From Mycobacterium hubeiense (lineage in GTDB: Bacteria > Actinomycetota > Actinomycetes > Mycobacteriales > Mycobacteriaceae): a DNA stretch of 64,000 nucleotides. The stretch covers positions 1-64,000 of the forward strand of contig NZ_PIZU01000023.1 of NCBI RefSeq assembly GCF_002838065.1, in the 5' to 3' direction. Position numbers and translations under genes: made by a program. Below are positions 7,878 to 16,199 of this stretch, one piece after another. Under the pieces are notes generated by a model that was not told the origin of the DNA, did no database searches, and saw only the letters and a list, made by a program, of their open reading frames with translations. Each line of letters begins with the position of its first letter. Position 1 is the first letter of the stretch.

Positions 7878-8774
7878 GTGAACCACGACCTGTGGGGGTT
7901 GGCGTTCGGCGCCGGCTTGGTGGCGGCGCTGAACCCCTGCGGGTTCGCGATGCTGCCCGCCTACCTTGCGCTGGTGGTGCGCGGCGGCGATACGGGCTGC
8001 GTCGCGGCGCTGACCCGGTCGCTGGCCGCCACCGCCGCGATGGGCGTTGGCTTCGTCACGGTGTTCGGCGCGTTCGGTCTGCTGACCGTCGCGGCGGCGG
8101 CCACCGTGCAGCAGTACCTGCCGTATGTGACGGTGCTGATCGGTGTAGCGCTTGTCGCCCTTGGCATTTGGCTGCTGGCCGGACGCGAGCTCGGCGCGCT
8201 GGCCTCCCCACGACTGCTGCAGAACCAGCGATGGGGGCCGAGCGGCCGGCTGGGTTCGATGTTCGGCTACGGCATCGGATACGCCCTCGCGTCGCTGTCG
8301 TGCACGGTCGCGCCGTTCCTCGCGGTCACCGGCGCCGCCCTTCGCGGCGGCTCCGCGATGAGCGTCGTGTCGGTATACCTGGCGCACGCCGCGGGTTTCA
8401 CGCTCGTGGTGGGCGTCCTTGCGGTCGCCGCGGCGCTGACCAGTTCCGCGGTCGCCGATCGGATGCGGCGAATCCTGCCGTACCTCAACAGGATCAGCGG
8501 CCTGCTGCTGATGCTGGTCGGCTCGTATGTGGCGTATTACGGCTACTACGAGATCCGGCTCTTCACCGCCGGCGGTGACCCGCACGACCCTGTGATCGCC
8601 GCCGCCGGACGTGTGCAGGGCGCGCTGGCCGGTTGGGTTCACCAGCACGGGGGATGGCCCTGGCTGGCGGCACTGGCCGTGCTGGTGCTGGGCGCCCTGG
8701 TGTGGCGGGTGAGAGCTACCGCTAGGTCCGCCGCGAGATCTTCAGGTCCGGCCACGGTGGACGACGGACCATAG
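7878..8774 (+). CDS. ccdA: CcdA/DsbD-type cytochrome c biogenesis transmembrane protein
   Basis: A 298-residue polytopic membrane protein with about seven predicted helices. The first, FGAGLVAALNPCGFAMLPAY, has the NPCGF motif that carries one redox Cys; the second conserved Cys lies in ALASLSCTVAPF. The family passes electrons across the membrane to extracytoplasmic thioredoxins. It starts with GTG 13 bases after the Mpt53-like gene and surely shares its transcript. The last 53 bases overlap the convergent GerW-like gene, an unusually deep convergent overlap in a poorly conserved C-terminal tail. Confidence 0.9.
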   Translation: MNHDLWGLAFGAGLVAALNPCGFAMLPAYLALVVRGGDTGCVAALTRSLAATAAMGVGFVTVFGAFGLLTVAAAATVQQYLPYVTVLIGVALVALGIWLLAGRELGALASPRLLQNQRWGPSGRLGSMFGYGIGYALASLSCTVAPFLAVTGAALRGGSAMSVVSVYLAHAAGFTLVVGVLAVAAALTSSAVADRMRRILPYLNRISGLLLMLVGSYVAYYGYYEIRLFTAGGDPHDPVIAAAGRVQGALAGWVHQHGGWPWLAALAVLVLGALVWRVRATARSAARSSGPATVDDGP

Positions 8775-9069
8775 CGACCGTGGCCAGCGTCGCCGCAACG
8801 AGCCCGATCAGCTCGCCCATCAACGCGATTCGGGTGACGTCGACCGCCGGCTGCCAGGTGACCGTGCCGTCCTTGATGACGAACACGCCGACGGGTTTGG
8901 CGAGCAGGCGCGACTCTGAGTCGGCGCCAGGCTTGGATCTGCCGCGCACCTTGGCGACGGGGATAACCGTTGTGCCGTCGGCCGTTTCGTACGGCTGACC
9001 GTAAACCTGCGAGGCCCGTGGGTCGCCGGTGTCGGCCATCACCGCATCGAGAGCGTCGGGCAGTCTCAT
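8722..9069 (-). CDS. GerW/YtfJ-like protein with C-terminal membrane helix
   Basis: A 115-residue protein. The first half carries the spore-protein YtfJ/GerW pattern, GQPYETADGTTVIPVAKVRG, followed by KPVGVFVIKDGTVTWQPAVD. A single hydrophobic segment, ALMGELIGLVAATLATVAMV, follows near residues 84-103 with a positive tail, so it is likely membrane anchored. The family is named for Bacillus spore coat work but is widespread in non-sporulating actinobacteria, where its role is unknown. It lies 1 base after the 9071-9280 gene and 53 bases into the convergent ccdA. Confidence 0.75.
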   Translation of the reverse strand: MRLPDALDAVMADTGDPRASQVYGQPYETADGTTVIPVAKVRGRSKPGADSESRLLAKPVGVFVIKDGTVTWQPAVDVTRIALMGELIGLVAATLATVAMVRRPPWPDLKISRRT

Positions 9070-9070
9070 C

Positions 9071-9280
9071 TCAACGGTCGAAGTCCGCCTCGTCGGACAG
9101 CGGCACCGCGATGGCCTGTTCGATCAGATCGGCTTCGTTGGCGTCCCAATCCCGCGACATCGTCACCCGGTCGGCGTCCAGGTCAGTGTCCTCATCGCTC
9201 ACCTCAACCGGGATGAGCTGCTCGACCGCGTCGGCTTCCGGTGCGTCGTCACCGAATGAGAATTCGTCGGGAGTGGTCAT
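9071..9280 (-). CDS. Small acidic conserved protein
   Basis: A 69-residue strongly acidic protein (many Asp and Glu, a few Arg), starting MTTPDEFSFGDDAPEADAVE and containing VTMSRDWDANEADLIEQAIA. There is no signal peptide or helix long enough to cross a membrane. It is separated from the GerW-like gene by one base, so the two are translationally linked and probably act together. I know this pairing only as a recurrent mycobacterial arrangement and cannot assign a function. Confidence 0.72.
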   Translation of the reverse strand: MTTPDEFSFGDDAPEADAVEQLIPVEVSDEDTDLDADRVTMSRDWDANEADLIEQAIAVPLSDEADFDR

Positions 9281-9306
9281 GGTCCCCGCAATCTATCAGT
9301 AATCAA

Positions 9307-9531
9307 TCAGCGAAACCGTGCTCGCGCGTCGGCCGCTTCCTGCTCTGCCGGAGTGACGACCATGGCATCCGGGCCCGGGTACACCGTCGACACGTGTCCG
9401 CTGCCGAACCAGCGGACCACATACGGCGGTGCGCCGTCGTTCCCGCGCACTTCGGTGATCTCACCACGGTGGTCATGCTGTTCGACCGTGGTGCCCTTGA
9501 CCACCAACCAGTCGCCTACCTTTGCCTTCAT
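9307..9531 (-). CDS. DUF1918 domain protein
   Basis: A 74-residue protein starting MKAKVGDWLVVKGTTVEQHD, the hallmark opening of the DUF1918 SH3-like barrel, followed by RGEITEVRGNDGAPPYVVRW and a charged tail. The ATG at 9531 is preceded by GGAAGGAG, an excellent ribosome site; an upstream in-frame start at 9567 would add 12 unlikely residues. These small actinobacterial proteins have no established function. It is a monocistronic unit as far as can be seen. Confidence 0.85.
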   Translation of the reverse strand: MKAKVGDWLVVKGTTVEQHDHRGEITEVRGNDGAPPYVVRWFGSGHVSTVYPGPDAMVVTPAEQEAADARARFR

Positions 9532-9707
9532 CGTCAACTCCTTCCTCGAGTTGGCCGAGCGCCGCACGACTTTTCGATATCACCGATTGTCCTCCCAACG
9601 CGCGGGTGATCGAAAGTGGTTTGAATGCGTATTCCGGGGAACGGAGGTGTAACTGACCGTTCGCGGTCCGCGATTAAGCCGGTATACGCGAGATGGGATC
9701 AGAAGCG

Positions 9708-10691
9708 ATGAATCACTTCGACAAGCCAGCCAGCAAGGCAGGGAAATGGCTCCGCCGACTCTCGGTGGCCGCAGGCGCCGCGGCCCTGATGTCGAGCCTG
9801 ATCGCAGCGGTCGGCACCGCGCCGTCGGCCCACGCCGCGGTCGAAGTCCTCAGCGTGCCGTCGCCGTCGATGGGCCGCGACATCACCGTCCAGTTCCAGG
9901 GCGGCGGCCCCAAGGCGGTGTATCTGCTCGACGGCCTGCGCGCCCGCGATGACCGCAACGGCTGGGACATCGAGACCGGCGCGTTCTCGTGGTTCGACGG
10001 TTCGGGGGTGTCCGTCGTCATGCCGGTCGGCGGAATGTCGAGCTTCTACACCGACTGGTACCGACCCGCGGTCGGCAACGGGCGCACGCAAACCTACAAA
10101 TGGGAAACCTTTTTGACCTCCGAGCTGCCCGCGTGGCTCTCCGCCAACAAGGGCATCAGCCCGACGGGCAACGCCGTCGTCGGGCTGTCGATGTCGGGCA
10201 GCTCCGCCCTTATCCTGGCGGCCTATCACCCCGGCCAGTTCGTCTACGCGGGCTCGCTGTCGGGCTTTTTGAACCTGTCGGAGGGTCTGTGGCCGGTACT
10301 GATCGGCATCGCCATGGCCGACGCCGGCGGTTTCAACGCCCTGGACATGTGGGGCCCGTACGGCGGCGGGGCCTGGCAGCGCAACGACCCGATGCTCCAG
10401 ATCGGCAAACTGGTCGCCAACGGCACCCGGATCTGGGTGTACAGCGGTAACGGCAACCCGACGGATCTGGACGCCGGGCTCGGCAACGCCCAGATCCCGG
10501 CACAGTTCCTCGAGGGGCTGACGATCCGCACGAATCGGGAGTTTGCGAGCCGCTACGCGGCCGCTGGGGGCAGCAACGGCGTGTTCAACTTCCCGCCGAA
10601 CGGCACCCACAGTTGGGGCTATTGGGGGGCCCAACTGCAGGCGATGAAGCCCGATATCCAGCGGGTGTTGGGGGCCGCCCCTGCCTCATAG
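9708..10691 (+). CDS. Antigen 85C-like mycolyltransferase
   Basis: A 327-residue secreted esterase-fold enzyme that transfers mycolates between trehalose monomycolate molecules and onto arabinogalactan. The signal peptide ends at AHA. The mature protein has SVPSPSMGRDITVQFQGGG, the nucleophile motif GLSMSGSS, FLEGLTIRTN with the Glu and FPPNGTHSWGYW with the His of the catalytic triad. Wording is closest to Ag85C. It has no cysteine at all: the position of Ag85C Cys209 is Ser in WVYSGNGNP. ATG at 9693 is an alternative start giving five more residues. Confidence 0.92.
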   Translation: MNHFDKPASKAGKWLRRLSVAAGAAALMSSLIAAVGTAPSAHAAVEVLSVPSPSMGRDITVQFQGGGPKAVYLLDGLRARDDRNGWDIETGAFSWFDGSGVSVVMPVGGMSSFYTDWYRPAVGNGRTQTYKWETFLTSELPAWLSANKGISPTGNAVVGLSMSGSSALILAAYHPGQFVYAGSLSGFLNLSEGLWPVLIGIAMADAGGFNALDMWGPYGGGAWQRNDPMLQIGKLVANGTRIWVYSGNGNPTDLDAGLGNAQIPAQFLEGLTIRTNREFASRYAAAGGSNGVFNFPPNGTHSWGYWGAQLQAMKPDIQRVLGAAPAS

Positions 10692-10836
10692 GTGTAGCGG
10701 CCCCGCGCAGGCGACGCGCTGATTAGCTGATGCCATCGGCTTCGGGTACTGTGCGTAAACTGCTGCGGTCGGGGGAGGCTCTCCAACCTGTGGGGGGCTT
10801 CAGACAAGATCAACAACTAGCGTCGAAGGCTGAACC

Positions 10837-11721
10837 TTGCCAGAAGTAACGAGTGGTACCCGGGGGCTAAAGCCGCACTTCGAGGACGTCCAGGCGCATT
10901 ACGACTTGTCCGACGATTTCTATCGCCTGTTCCTCGACCCTACTCAGACATACAGCTGTGCGTATTTTCAACGCGACGATATGACGCTCGAAGAAGCGCA
11001 GCTGGCCAAGATCGACCTGTCGCTGGGCAAGCTCGGCCTGCAGCCCGGAATGACGTTGCTCGACGTCGGCTGCGGGTGGGGCGCGACGATCAACCGTGCG
11101 CTGGACCGCTACGACGTCAACGTGATCGGGCTGACGTTGAGCCGCAACCAGCAGGCCCACGTCCAACAGCTGCTCGACAACCATCCGAGCACCAGGAGCA
11201 AGCGCGTCCTGCTCAAGGGGTGGGAGCAGTTCGACGAGTCGGTGGACCGCATCGTCTCGATCGGCGCGTTCGAGCACTTCGGGCGTGACCGCTACGACGA
11301 CTTCTTCAAGATGGCCTATGCCGCGCTGCCGGCCGGCGGGGTGATGATGCTGCACACCATCGTCAAGCCCAGCGAAGAGGATTTCGCCGCGCGAGAGCTG
11401 CCCATCACCATGAAGCACTTGAAGTTCTTCAAGTTCATCATGGACGAGATCTTCCCGGGCGGTGATCTGCCTCAGCCCAAGGTCGTCCAGGAGCATGCCG
11501 CCAAGGCCGGCTTCGAGGTGAAGCTGGTTCAGCCGCTGCGGCTGCACTACGCGAAGACCCTCGACATCTGGGCGGCGTCGCTGCGGGCGCGCAAGGACGA
11601 GGCCATCGCGATTCAGTCGGAAGAGGTCTACGAGCGGTACATGAAGTACCTGACCGGCTGTGCGGAGTTGTTCCGCGACGGCTACACCGACGTCTGCCAG
11701 TTCACCCTCACCAAGAGCTAG
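10837..11721 (+). CDS. Mycolic acid cyclopropane synthase / methyltransferase
   Basis: A 294-residue SAM-dependent enzyme of the CmaA/MmaA/PcaA family, which cyclopropanates or methylates double bonds in meromycolate chains. It shows the N-terminal HYDLSDDFYRLFLDPTQTYS, SAM-binding motif LLDVGCGWGATINRA, GLTLSRNQQAH, IVSIGAFEHFG, KFIMDEIFPGG and the C-terminal YMKYLTGCAELFRDGYTDVC. The start is TTG with GAAGG seven bases upstream. Which member it corresponds to (PcaA, MmaA2, CmaA1) cannot be decided by eye. It stands alone here, 145 bases downstream of the Ag85C-like gene, outside a mma cluster. Confidence 0.92.
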   Translation: MPEVTSGTRGLKPHFEDVQAHYDLSDDFYRLFLDPTQTYSCAYFQRDDMTLEEAQLAKIDLSLGKLGLQPGMTLLDVGCGWGATINRALDRYDVNVIGLTLSRNQQAHVQQLLDNHPSTRSKRVLLKGWEQFDESVDRIVSIGAFEHFGRDRYDDFFKMAYAALPAGGVMMLHTIVKPSEEDFAARELPITMKHLKFFKFIMDEIFPGGDLPQPKVVQEHAAKAGFEVKLVQPLRLHYAKTLDIWAASLRARKDEAIAIQSEEVYERYMKYLTGCAELFRDGYTDVCQFTLTKS

Positions 11722-11760
11722 CTCAGGTCAGTAGCCTGACCCCAAGGAAGTGGTCAGGCG

Positions 11761-12309
11761 ATGGACGACAAGACCGGGCGGATTCGCTCGTCACGGGCGG
11801 TGACGCTGCTGGCTGCCGCGTTGCTCGTGTCGTTGGTGTTGGGTGTGGGACTTCTACTGGTCAACTCCTCGGGCGAGAGCGTGCGGCAGCCAGCGCTGTC
11901 CGATGAGCAGGCCGCCGCCCAGGTCCTGGAATCGGCCAAGCGAATCGTCGCCGTCGCACGGCTGGACGGGGTGGCCGGCGGCTACCGGTTCATGTCGTGC
12001 ACAAACGAGCGCGACCCGCCGTATCAGGTTGCCATGCACCTGACTTTCCGGCTGCCCCATCAGAATTCGGTGAGCTATCTCGACGAGGTGGCCGCGGCCA
12101 TGGTGGCCGATGGTTGGCATGAGGCACCGGCGATGGCCCAGCACTTCGGCAAGAAGCTGACCAAAGACGGTGTCACGTCCGTCTTCTATCGCGATCCCCG
12201 GCACCGCGAGGTCGCGACCATGCGCCTCTACGGGGAATGCCGCGCGATGGCCGACCACCGTAATGACAATCCGGCGTGGACGGAGGTCACCGACCGGCTG
12301 CGGAGCTGA
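11761..12309 (+). CDS. Membrane-anchored conserved hypothetical protein
   Basis: A 182-residue protein with one N-terminal transmembrane anchor, AVTLLAAALLVSLVLGVGLL at residues 13-32, and an extracytoplasmic domain of about 145 residues. Features of that domain are YRFMSCTNERDPPYQVAMHL, DEVAAAMVADGWHE and a second Cys in LYGECRAM, which may pair with the first. The pattern resembles small mycobacterial Lpp-like proteins, but there is no lipobox. It ends 1 base before the convergent DCC gene. Function unknown. Confidence 0.75.
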   Translation: MDDKTGRIRSSRAVTLLAAALLVSLVLGVGLLLVNSSGESVRQPALSDEQAAAQVLESAKRIVAVARLDGVAGGYRFMSCTNERDPPYQVAMHLTFRLPHQNSVSYLDEVAAAMVADGWHEAPAMAQHFGKKLTKDGVTSVFYRDPRHREVATMRLYGECRAMADHRNDNPAWTEVTDRLRS

Positions 12310-12310
12310 A

Positions 12311-12688
12311 TCAGCATCCAGCGGGATGTGATTCGCAGTACGGGGTGGTGCCCGGGAAGCGGTAGCGATGCGTCGCGACCCAGCGATAGACGGCGTCCTG
12401 GAGCCACCGCACACCCGGAATCCGGTAGAGCCTCAACGGCAGCGTGGTGCCGACGGCCGCGGACACCGCCGCGTTGGCGGCTTCCGCACCCGCATACACC
12501 TCACCGGAGGAGTCGAGCCAGCGCACGGATTCCAGCAGGCGTTCCGGCGGGACGCCGAGCCGCTCGGCAACACTGGGGCCCTGCAGGGGCTCGGTGGTCA
12601 GCTCGCCGGTGCGGTCGAGTTTGAGCAGGAGGTCGCGGGATCGCGTACACATCCCGCATGCGCCGTCGAAGAACAGGGTTCCGGCCAT
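12311..12688 (-). CDS. DCC family thiol-disulfide oxidoreductase-like protein (DUF393)
   Basis: A 125-residue thioredoxin-fold protein of the DCC family. The signature FDGACGMCTRSRD starts at residue 7 and holds the CxxC pair; LRLYRIPGVRWLQDAVYRWV follows, and the C-terminus has extra Cys residues (PYCESHPAGC). Family members are thought to be thiol-disulfide oxidoreductases, but most are uncharacterised. The next gene on the same strand begins 20 bases upstream, so it may be the last gene of the agmatinase-nitronate monooxygenase operon. Confidence 0.85.
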   Translation of the reverse strand: MAGTLFFDGACGMCTRSRDLLLKLDRTGELTTEPLQGPSVAERLGVPPERLLESVRWLDSSGEVYAGAEAANAAVSAAVGTTLPLRLYRIPGVRWLQDAVYRWVATHRYRFPGTTPYCESHPAGC

Positions 12689-12708
12689 ACACCCATTGTC
12701 CAGGCCTG

Positions 12709-13701
12709 TCAGCGGGGTGCGAGTTCGGCCACCGCCTGCCGCACGGGGATGACCGACGACATCCGCAGCGCACTCTCCCCGGCATACAGTGCCGCCCGGT
12801 CCACCACCGAACCGGGCATGTCCACGGTGGGTGCGACGGGGGAGAACAACGGCAACCGCGGGGTCTGGGCCCGTACCAACGACGCCGCCGCACGATCGGG
12901 CAGCTTGGCCAGCACCGCGCTGCCCGCGTTGATCAGGCGCGGCGCCAGCTTCGCCGTGCCGTCCTCATGACACCAGCGTTGGGTGGCGGCATTGGGCACC
13001 ACGCGATGCGGCGCGGGCCAGGCCAAGCCGAACAGCGTGGTGCGAAACGTCTTGTCGGCAGCCAGAACTCGCTGTTGGTACTGCGGATGTGCGCGCGCTT
13101 CGTGGGTCAGCAGGAACCGCGTCCCGGCCACCACGCCGCCGGCCCCCGCGCTCAGGGCGGCGGCGGTGTCGTGTGCGCAGGCGATCCCGCCGGCCACCAG
13201 CACAATTCGGTCCTCGGCGATCTTGAGTGCCCGCGGCAGCAACTCCGACGCCGGGGTATCACCGGACAGGTGGCCACCGGCTTCGGATCCCTGCGCGATG
13301 AGACCGGCGGCTCCCCAGTGCACCGCCGCGCGTGCCTGTCCTTCGGTGCCGACCATGACGAACACGAAAACCCCCGCCTCGGTGAGCTCGCGCACCAGCG
13401 CATGATCACCGCCAAAAGCCAACACCGCCACGTCAATTCGTGACTCGACGCATGCTTCGACATGGCTGCGTCGCAGAAACGGCATCAGCAGATTCACCGC
13501 CACCGCGCGGCCGGGGGCCGCGGCCCGGACCGCTCGTACCGCGTCGCGCAGCTGCGCCGGCGGCATCAGGCCCAATGTGCCCAGCCCACCCGCTGCCGCG
13601 ACGGCGACGGCCAGGTCGACACCGGCCAGGCCACCGCCCATACCCGCCTGCGCGACCGGAACGTCCAACCGGAGCCGGTCGAGCACATCGGGCGGGGTCA
13701 T
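12709..13701 (-). CDS. Nitronate monooxygenase-type FMN protein
   Basis: A 330-residue TIM-barrel flavoprotein of the 2-nitropropane dioxygenase family. It begins near the barrel start with LDVPVAQAGMGGGLAG, then has LGTLGLMPPAQLRDAVR and the phosphate-binding region VLVAGGIACAHDTAAALSAG preceded by QGSEAGGHLSG. Family roles are oxidation of alkyl nitronates, including the toxin propionate-3-nitronate, or use as an enoyl reductase. Its start codon overlaps the agmatinase stop (ATGA), so the two are translationally coupled. The real substrate is uncertain. Confidence 0.85.
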   Translation of the reverse strand: MTPPDVLDRLRLDVPVAQAGMGGGLAGVDLAVAVAAAGGLGTLGLMPPAQLRDAVRAVRAAAPGRAVAVNLLMPFLRRSHVEACVESRIDVAVLAFGGDHALVRELTEAGVFVFVMVGTEGQARAAVHWGAAGLIAQGSEAGGHLSGDTPASELLPRALKIAEDRIVLVAGGIACAHDTAAALSAGAGGVVAGTRFLLTHEARAHPQYQQRVLAADKTFRTTLFGLAWPAPHRVVPNAATQRWCHEDGTAKLAPRLINAGSAVLAKLPDRAAASLVRAQTPRLPLFSPVAPTVDMPGSVVDRAALYAGESALRMSSVIPVRQAVAELAPR

Positions 13702-14738
13702 GGCCGTGCTGGGGGGCCCGGCTTGGCGGCGGCCGCATCACGGCGGCGCGCGGCCATCCCCGACAGCGCCTCGAGCACCACGCGGTGCGCCGCGTTCACG
13801 GTGAGCTCGGCATGGTCGTAAGCCGGCGAGACCTCCACCACGTCGACGGCGGCGACGTCGTGCTCGTAGCAAAGTTGGCGCACCATCCGCAGCAGGTCCG
13901 CGCTGGTAAGGCCGCCCGGTTCGGGGGTCCCGGTACCGGGTGCATGCGACGGGTCCAGCACGTCGATATCGACCGACAGGTAGAGCTTGTCGGCCTTGGC
14001 CAGGGCCTCGCTGACGGCATCGGTCATCACGTCCTTGAAGCCGCGGTCCCAGATCTCCTGCATCGTGTGCCAGGTCATGCCCTGTTCGAGCATCCACTCG
14101 AAGACATCCTGCGGCGGCCAGTAGCCGCGCAACCCGACCTGAACGAAGTGGGTGCCGGGCACCGCGCCCGATTCGATCAGCCGACGCATCGGCGTGCCGT
14201 GGCTGGCCAAATTGCCCTCGATCTCGTCGGCGGTGTCGGCGTGCGCGTCGAAATGCACGATGCCGACGTTTCCGTATCCGTGCACGTCGGCCACCGCCGT
14301 CGCGGCCGGCCAGGTGATCGAATGGTCGCCACCCAGGATCACCGGCACAATGCCCCGCGAGGCGACCGCATGCACGCGTTCGCGGATGTTGGCGTGCGAC
14401 ACCTCGGTCTGGCCGTGCGGGCAGTACGCGTCGCCGAAGTCCACCACTTCCAGCCAGTCGAAGATCTCCAGGCCCAGATCGAGGTGATACGTGCCGGGCT
14501 CGTAGGCCGTCGCCCGGATGGCCCGCGGTCCGAACCGGGCGCCGGGCCGGTTCGTCGTCGAGATGTCGAACGGGGCGCCGACGATCGCCACATCGGGCCG
14601 CCATGACTCGAGTTGTTCCACCTCGGTCAGAAACGGCCGGTGCCCGAACGACACCACCCCGGCGTACGGGAGGTCGAGCTGCTCGGCCATGCCCGGCGGT
14701 AGGTCGCGCTTCGGCGGGTGGTCATGGTCGGCGCCCAT
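13698..14738 (-). CDS. Agmatinase / ureohydrolase family protein
   Basis: A 346-residue binuclear manganese enzyme of the arginase-agmatinase family. Metal-ligand motifs are present: GGDHSITWP, HFDAHADT and SVDIDVLDPSHAPGTGTPEP. Members hydrolyse guanidino groups to release urea; agmatine to putrescine is the common guess, but guanidinobutyrate or guanidinopropionate are equally possible. The gene heads a minus-strand unit with the nitronate monooxygenase (4-base overlap) and probably the DCC protein. The exact substrate cannot be read from these motifs. Confidence 0.9.
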   Translation of the reverse strand: MGADHDHPPKRDLPPGMAEQLDLPYAGVVSFGHRPFLTEVEQLESWRPDVAIVGAPFDISTTNRPGARFGPRAIRATAYEPGTYHLDLGLEIFDWLEVVDFGDAYCPHGQTEVSHANIRERVHAVASRGIVPVILGGDHSITWPAATAVADVHGYGNVGIVHFDAHADTADEIEGNLASHGTPMRRLIESGAVPGTHFVQVGLRGYWPPQDVFEWMLEQGMTWHTMQEIWDRGFKDVMTDAVSEALAKADKLYLSVDIDVLDPSHAPGTGTPEPGGLTSADLLRMVRQLCYEHDVAAVDVVEVSPAYDHAELTVNAAHRVVLEALSGMAARRRDAAAAKPGPPARP

Positions 14739-14768
14739 ATTCCGACCGTACCGCTGTACGGCTATCCC

Positions 14769-15212
14769 TCAACCGATTTCGGCAAGCGTGGTCGCCAGCG
14801 CTTCACGCAGCAGATCGGGAATCGGCCGTTTGGCCCAATCGTCGGTCGACACCACGACATAGACATTGCGACCGCGCACCGCGACCTGCTCGGGGGTGTC
14901 TGAGTCGTCTCCAGCCTGTCGCCGCACGGCGAATCCGAGCGTGAAACTGGTCGACCCGATCCGCTCGCACGCCACCGTCACCCGCACCGCGTCGCGCCAC
15001 CGCACCGGCGCCACGAAGTCGATCTCGCTGTGCACCACCTGGAAATCGTGACCGGAGGCGATCAAGCCCGGGTAGGTCACGCCGAGGTGGTCCAGAAATG
15101 CAGTGCACGCCTCGTCGAACCAGGTCAGGTAGTGGCCGTTGAACACCACGCCCTGCTGGTCGATCTCGGCGTAGCGCGGCACGATCGGCAGCGCGAAGCC
15201 TGTGTCGGTCAC
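14769..15212 (-). CDS. Acyl-CoA thioesterase (hotdog fold)
   Basis: A 147-residue single-hotdog protein of the 4-hydroxybenzoyl-CoA thioesterase type. The active-site segment PRYAEIDQQGVVFNGHYLTW has the Asp characteristic of this family, followed by DEACTAFLDHLG and an HSEIDFVAPVRWRD strand. The frame is open for 2 kb further upstream, but GTG at 15212 is where the fold begins and leaves a 39-base divergent gap to the dehydratase. It likely hydrolyses a short or aromatic acyl-CoA. The ORF reading into the downstream dehydratase is a shadow. Confidence 0.88.
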   Translation of the reverse strand: MTDTGFALPIVPRYAEIDQQGVVFNGHYLTWFDEACTAFLDHLGVTYPGLIASGHDFQVVHSEIDFVAPVRWRDAVRVTVACERIGSTSFTLGFAVRRQAGDDSDTPEQVAVRGRNVYVVVSTDDWAKRPIPDLLREALATTLAEIG

Positions 15213-15251
15213 CTGACCCACAGTAGGTGGTCGGTCCGGCAGACTTGTCTG

Positions 15252-16199
15252 GTGCAGCTGGTCACGATCGACGACATCCGCGCGGCGGCCCACAGGATCG
15301 GCGACTCGATCGTGCGCACCCCGCTGTTGCGGGCGGGCTGGGGCGATCGGGAACGCCCGCTGTGGATCAAACCCGAGAATCTCCAACCGATCGGCGCGTT
15401 CAAGGTCCGCGGCGCGTTCAACGCGATTGGGCTCCTGGACCCGACCACCCGGGCCCGCGGCGTGGTGGCGTATTCCAGCGGTAACCATGCTCAGGCGGTG
15501 GCCTACGCGGCGGCCGCGTTCGGGGTGCCTGCGCACATCGTGATGCCGCGGGAGACACCGAATGTCAAGGTGGCGGCCACCCGCGGCTACGGTGCCGAAG
15601 TGGTGCTCTGCGGCCCGGGGGAGCGCGAATCGGTGGCGGCGCAGGTCGTGAAACAGACCGGCGGTGTGCTGGTGCCGCCGTTCGACCACCCGGACATCAT
15701 CGCGGGGCAGGGCACCATCGGGCTGGAGATCATCGAGGATCTGCCCGAGCTGGCCAATGTGCTGATCCCGGTCAGCGGCGGGGGCCTGGCGTCGGGCATC
15801 GGCACCGCGATCAAGGCACTTTCCCCGCACACCAACGTATTTGGGGTGGAGCCCGAACTGGCCGCCGATACGGCCGAGGGCCTTCGCCTGGGCCACCGCG
15901 TGGAGTGGTCCATCGACGACCGCAACCGCACCATCGCCGACGGTTTGCGCTCGCAGCCGTCCGAGCTGACGTTCGCTCATCTGCAGAAGGTGCTGGACGG
16001 GGTCATCACCGTGTCCGAGAACGAGATTCGGTCCGCCGTACGCGAACTGGCCTTGCGCGCCCGCCTGGTGAGTGAGCCCAGCGGCGCGGTGGCGCTGGCC
16101 GCCTACCGCAAGGGTGTGACGCCGGCCGGCCTCACGGTGATGATCCTGTCCGGAGGCAATATCGAACCGCCGATGCTGTCGGAGATCCTCGCCGGTTAG
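15252..16199 (+). CDS. Threonine/serine dehydratase, PLP fold type II
   Basis: A 315-residue PLP enzyme. The Schiff-base lysine is in PIGAFKVRGAFNA, SSGNHAQAVAYAA is the substrate loop and PVSGGGLASGIG binds the cofactor phosphate. It lacks the C-terminal ACT regulatory domain of biosynthetic IlvA, so it resembles catabolic TdcB or serine racemase-like enzymes and would turn threonine into 2-oxobutyrate plus ammonia. The start is GTG at 15252, at the beginning of the fold (VQLVTIDDIRAAAHRI). The stop overlaps the convergent POT transporter gene by 4 bases. Confidence 0.9.
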   Translation: MQLVTIDDIRAAAHRIGDSIVRTPLLRAGWGDRERPLWIKPENLQPIGAFKVRGAFNAIGLLDPTTRARGVVAYSSGNHAQAVAYAAAAFGVPAHIVMPRETPNVKVAATRGYGAEVVLCGPGERESVAAQVVKQTGGVLVPPFDHPDIIAGQGTIGLEIIEDLPELANVLIPVSGGGLASGIGTAIKALSPHTNVFGVEPELAADTAEGLRLGHRVEWSIDDRNRTIADGLRSQPSELTFAHLQKVLDGVITVSENEIRSAVRELALRARLVSEPSGAVALAAYRKGVTPAGLTVMILSGGNIEPPMLSEILAG

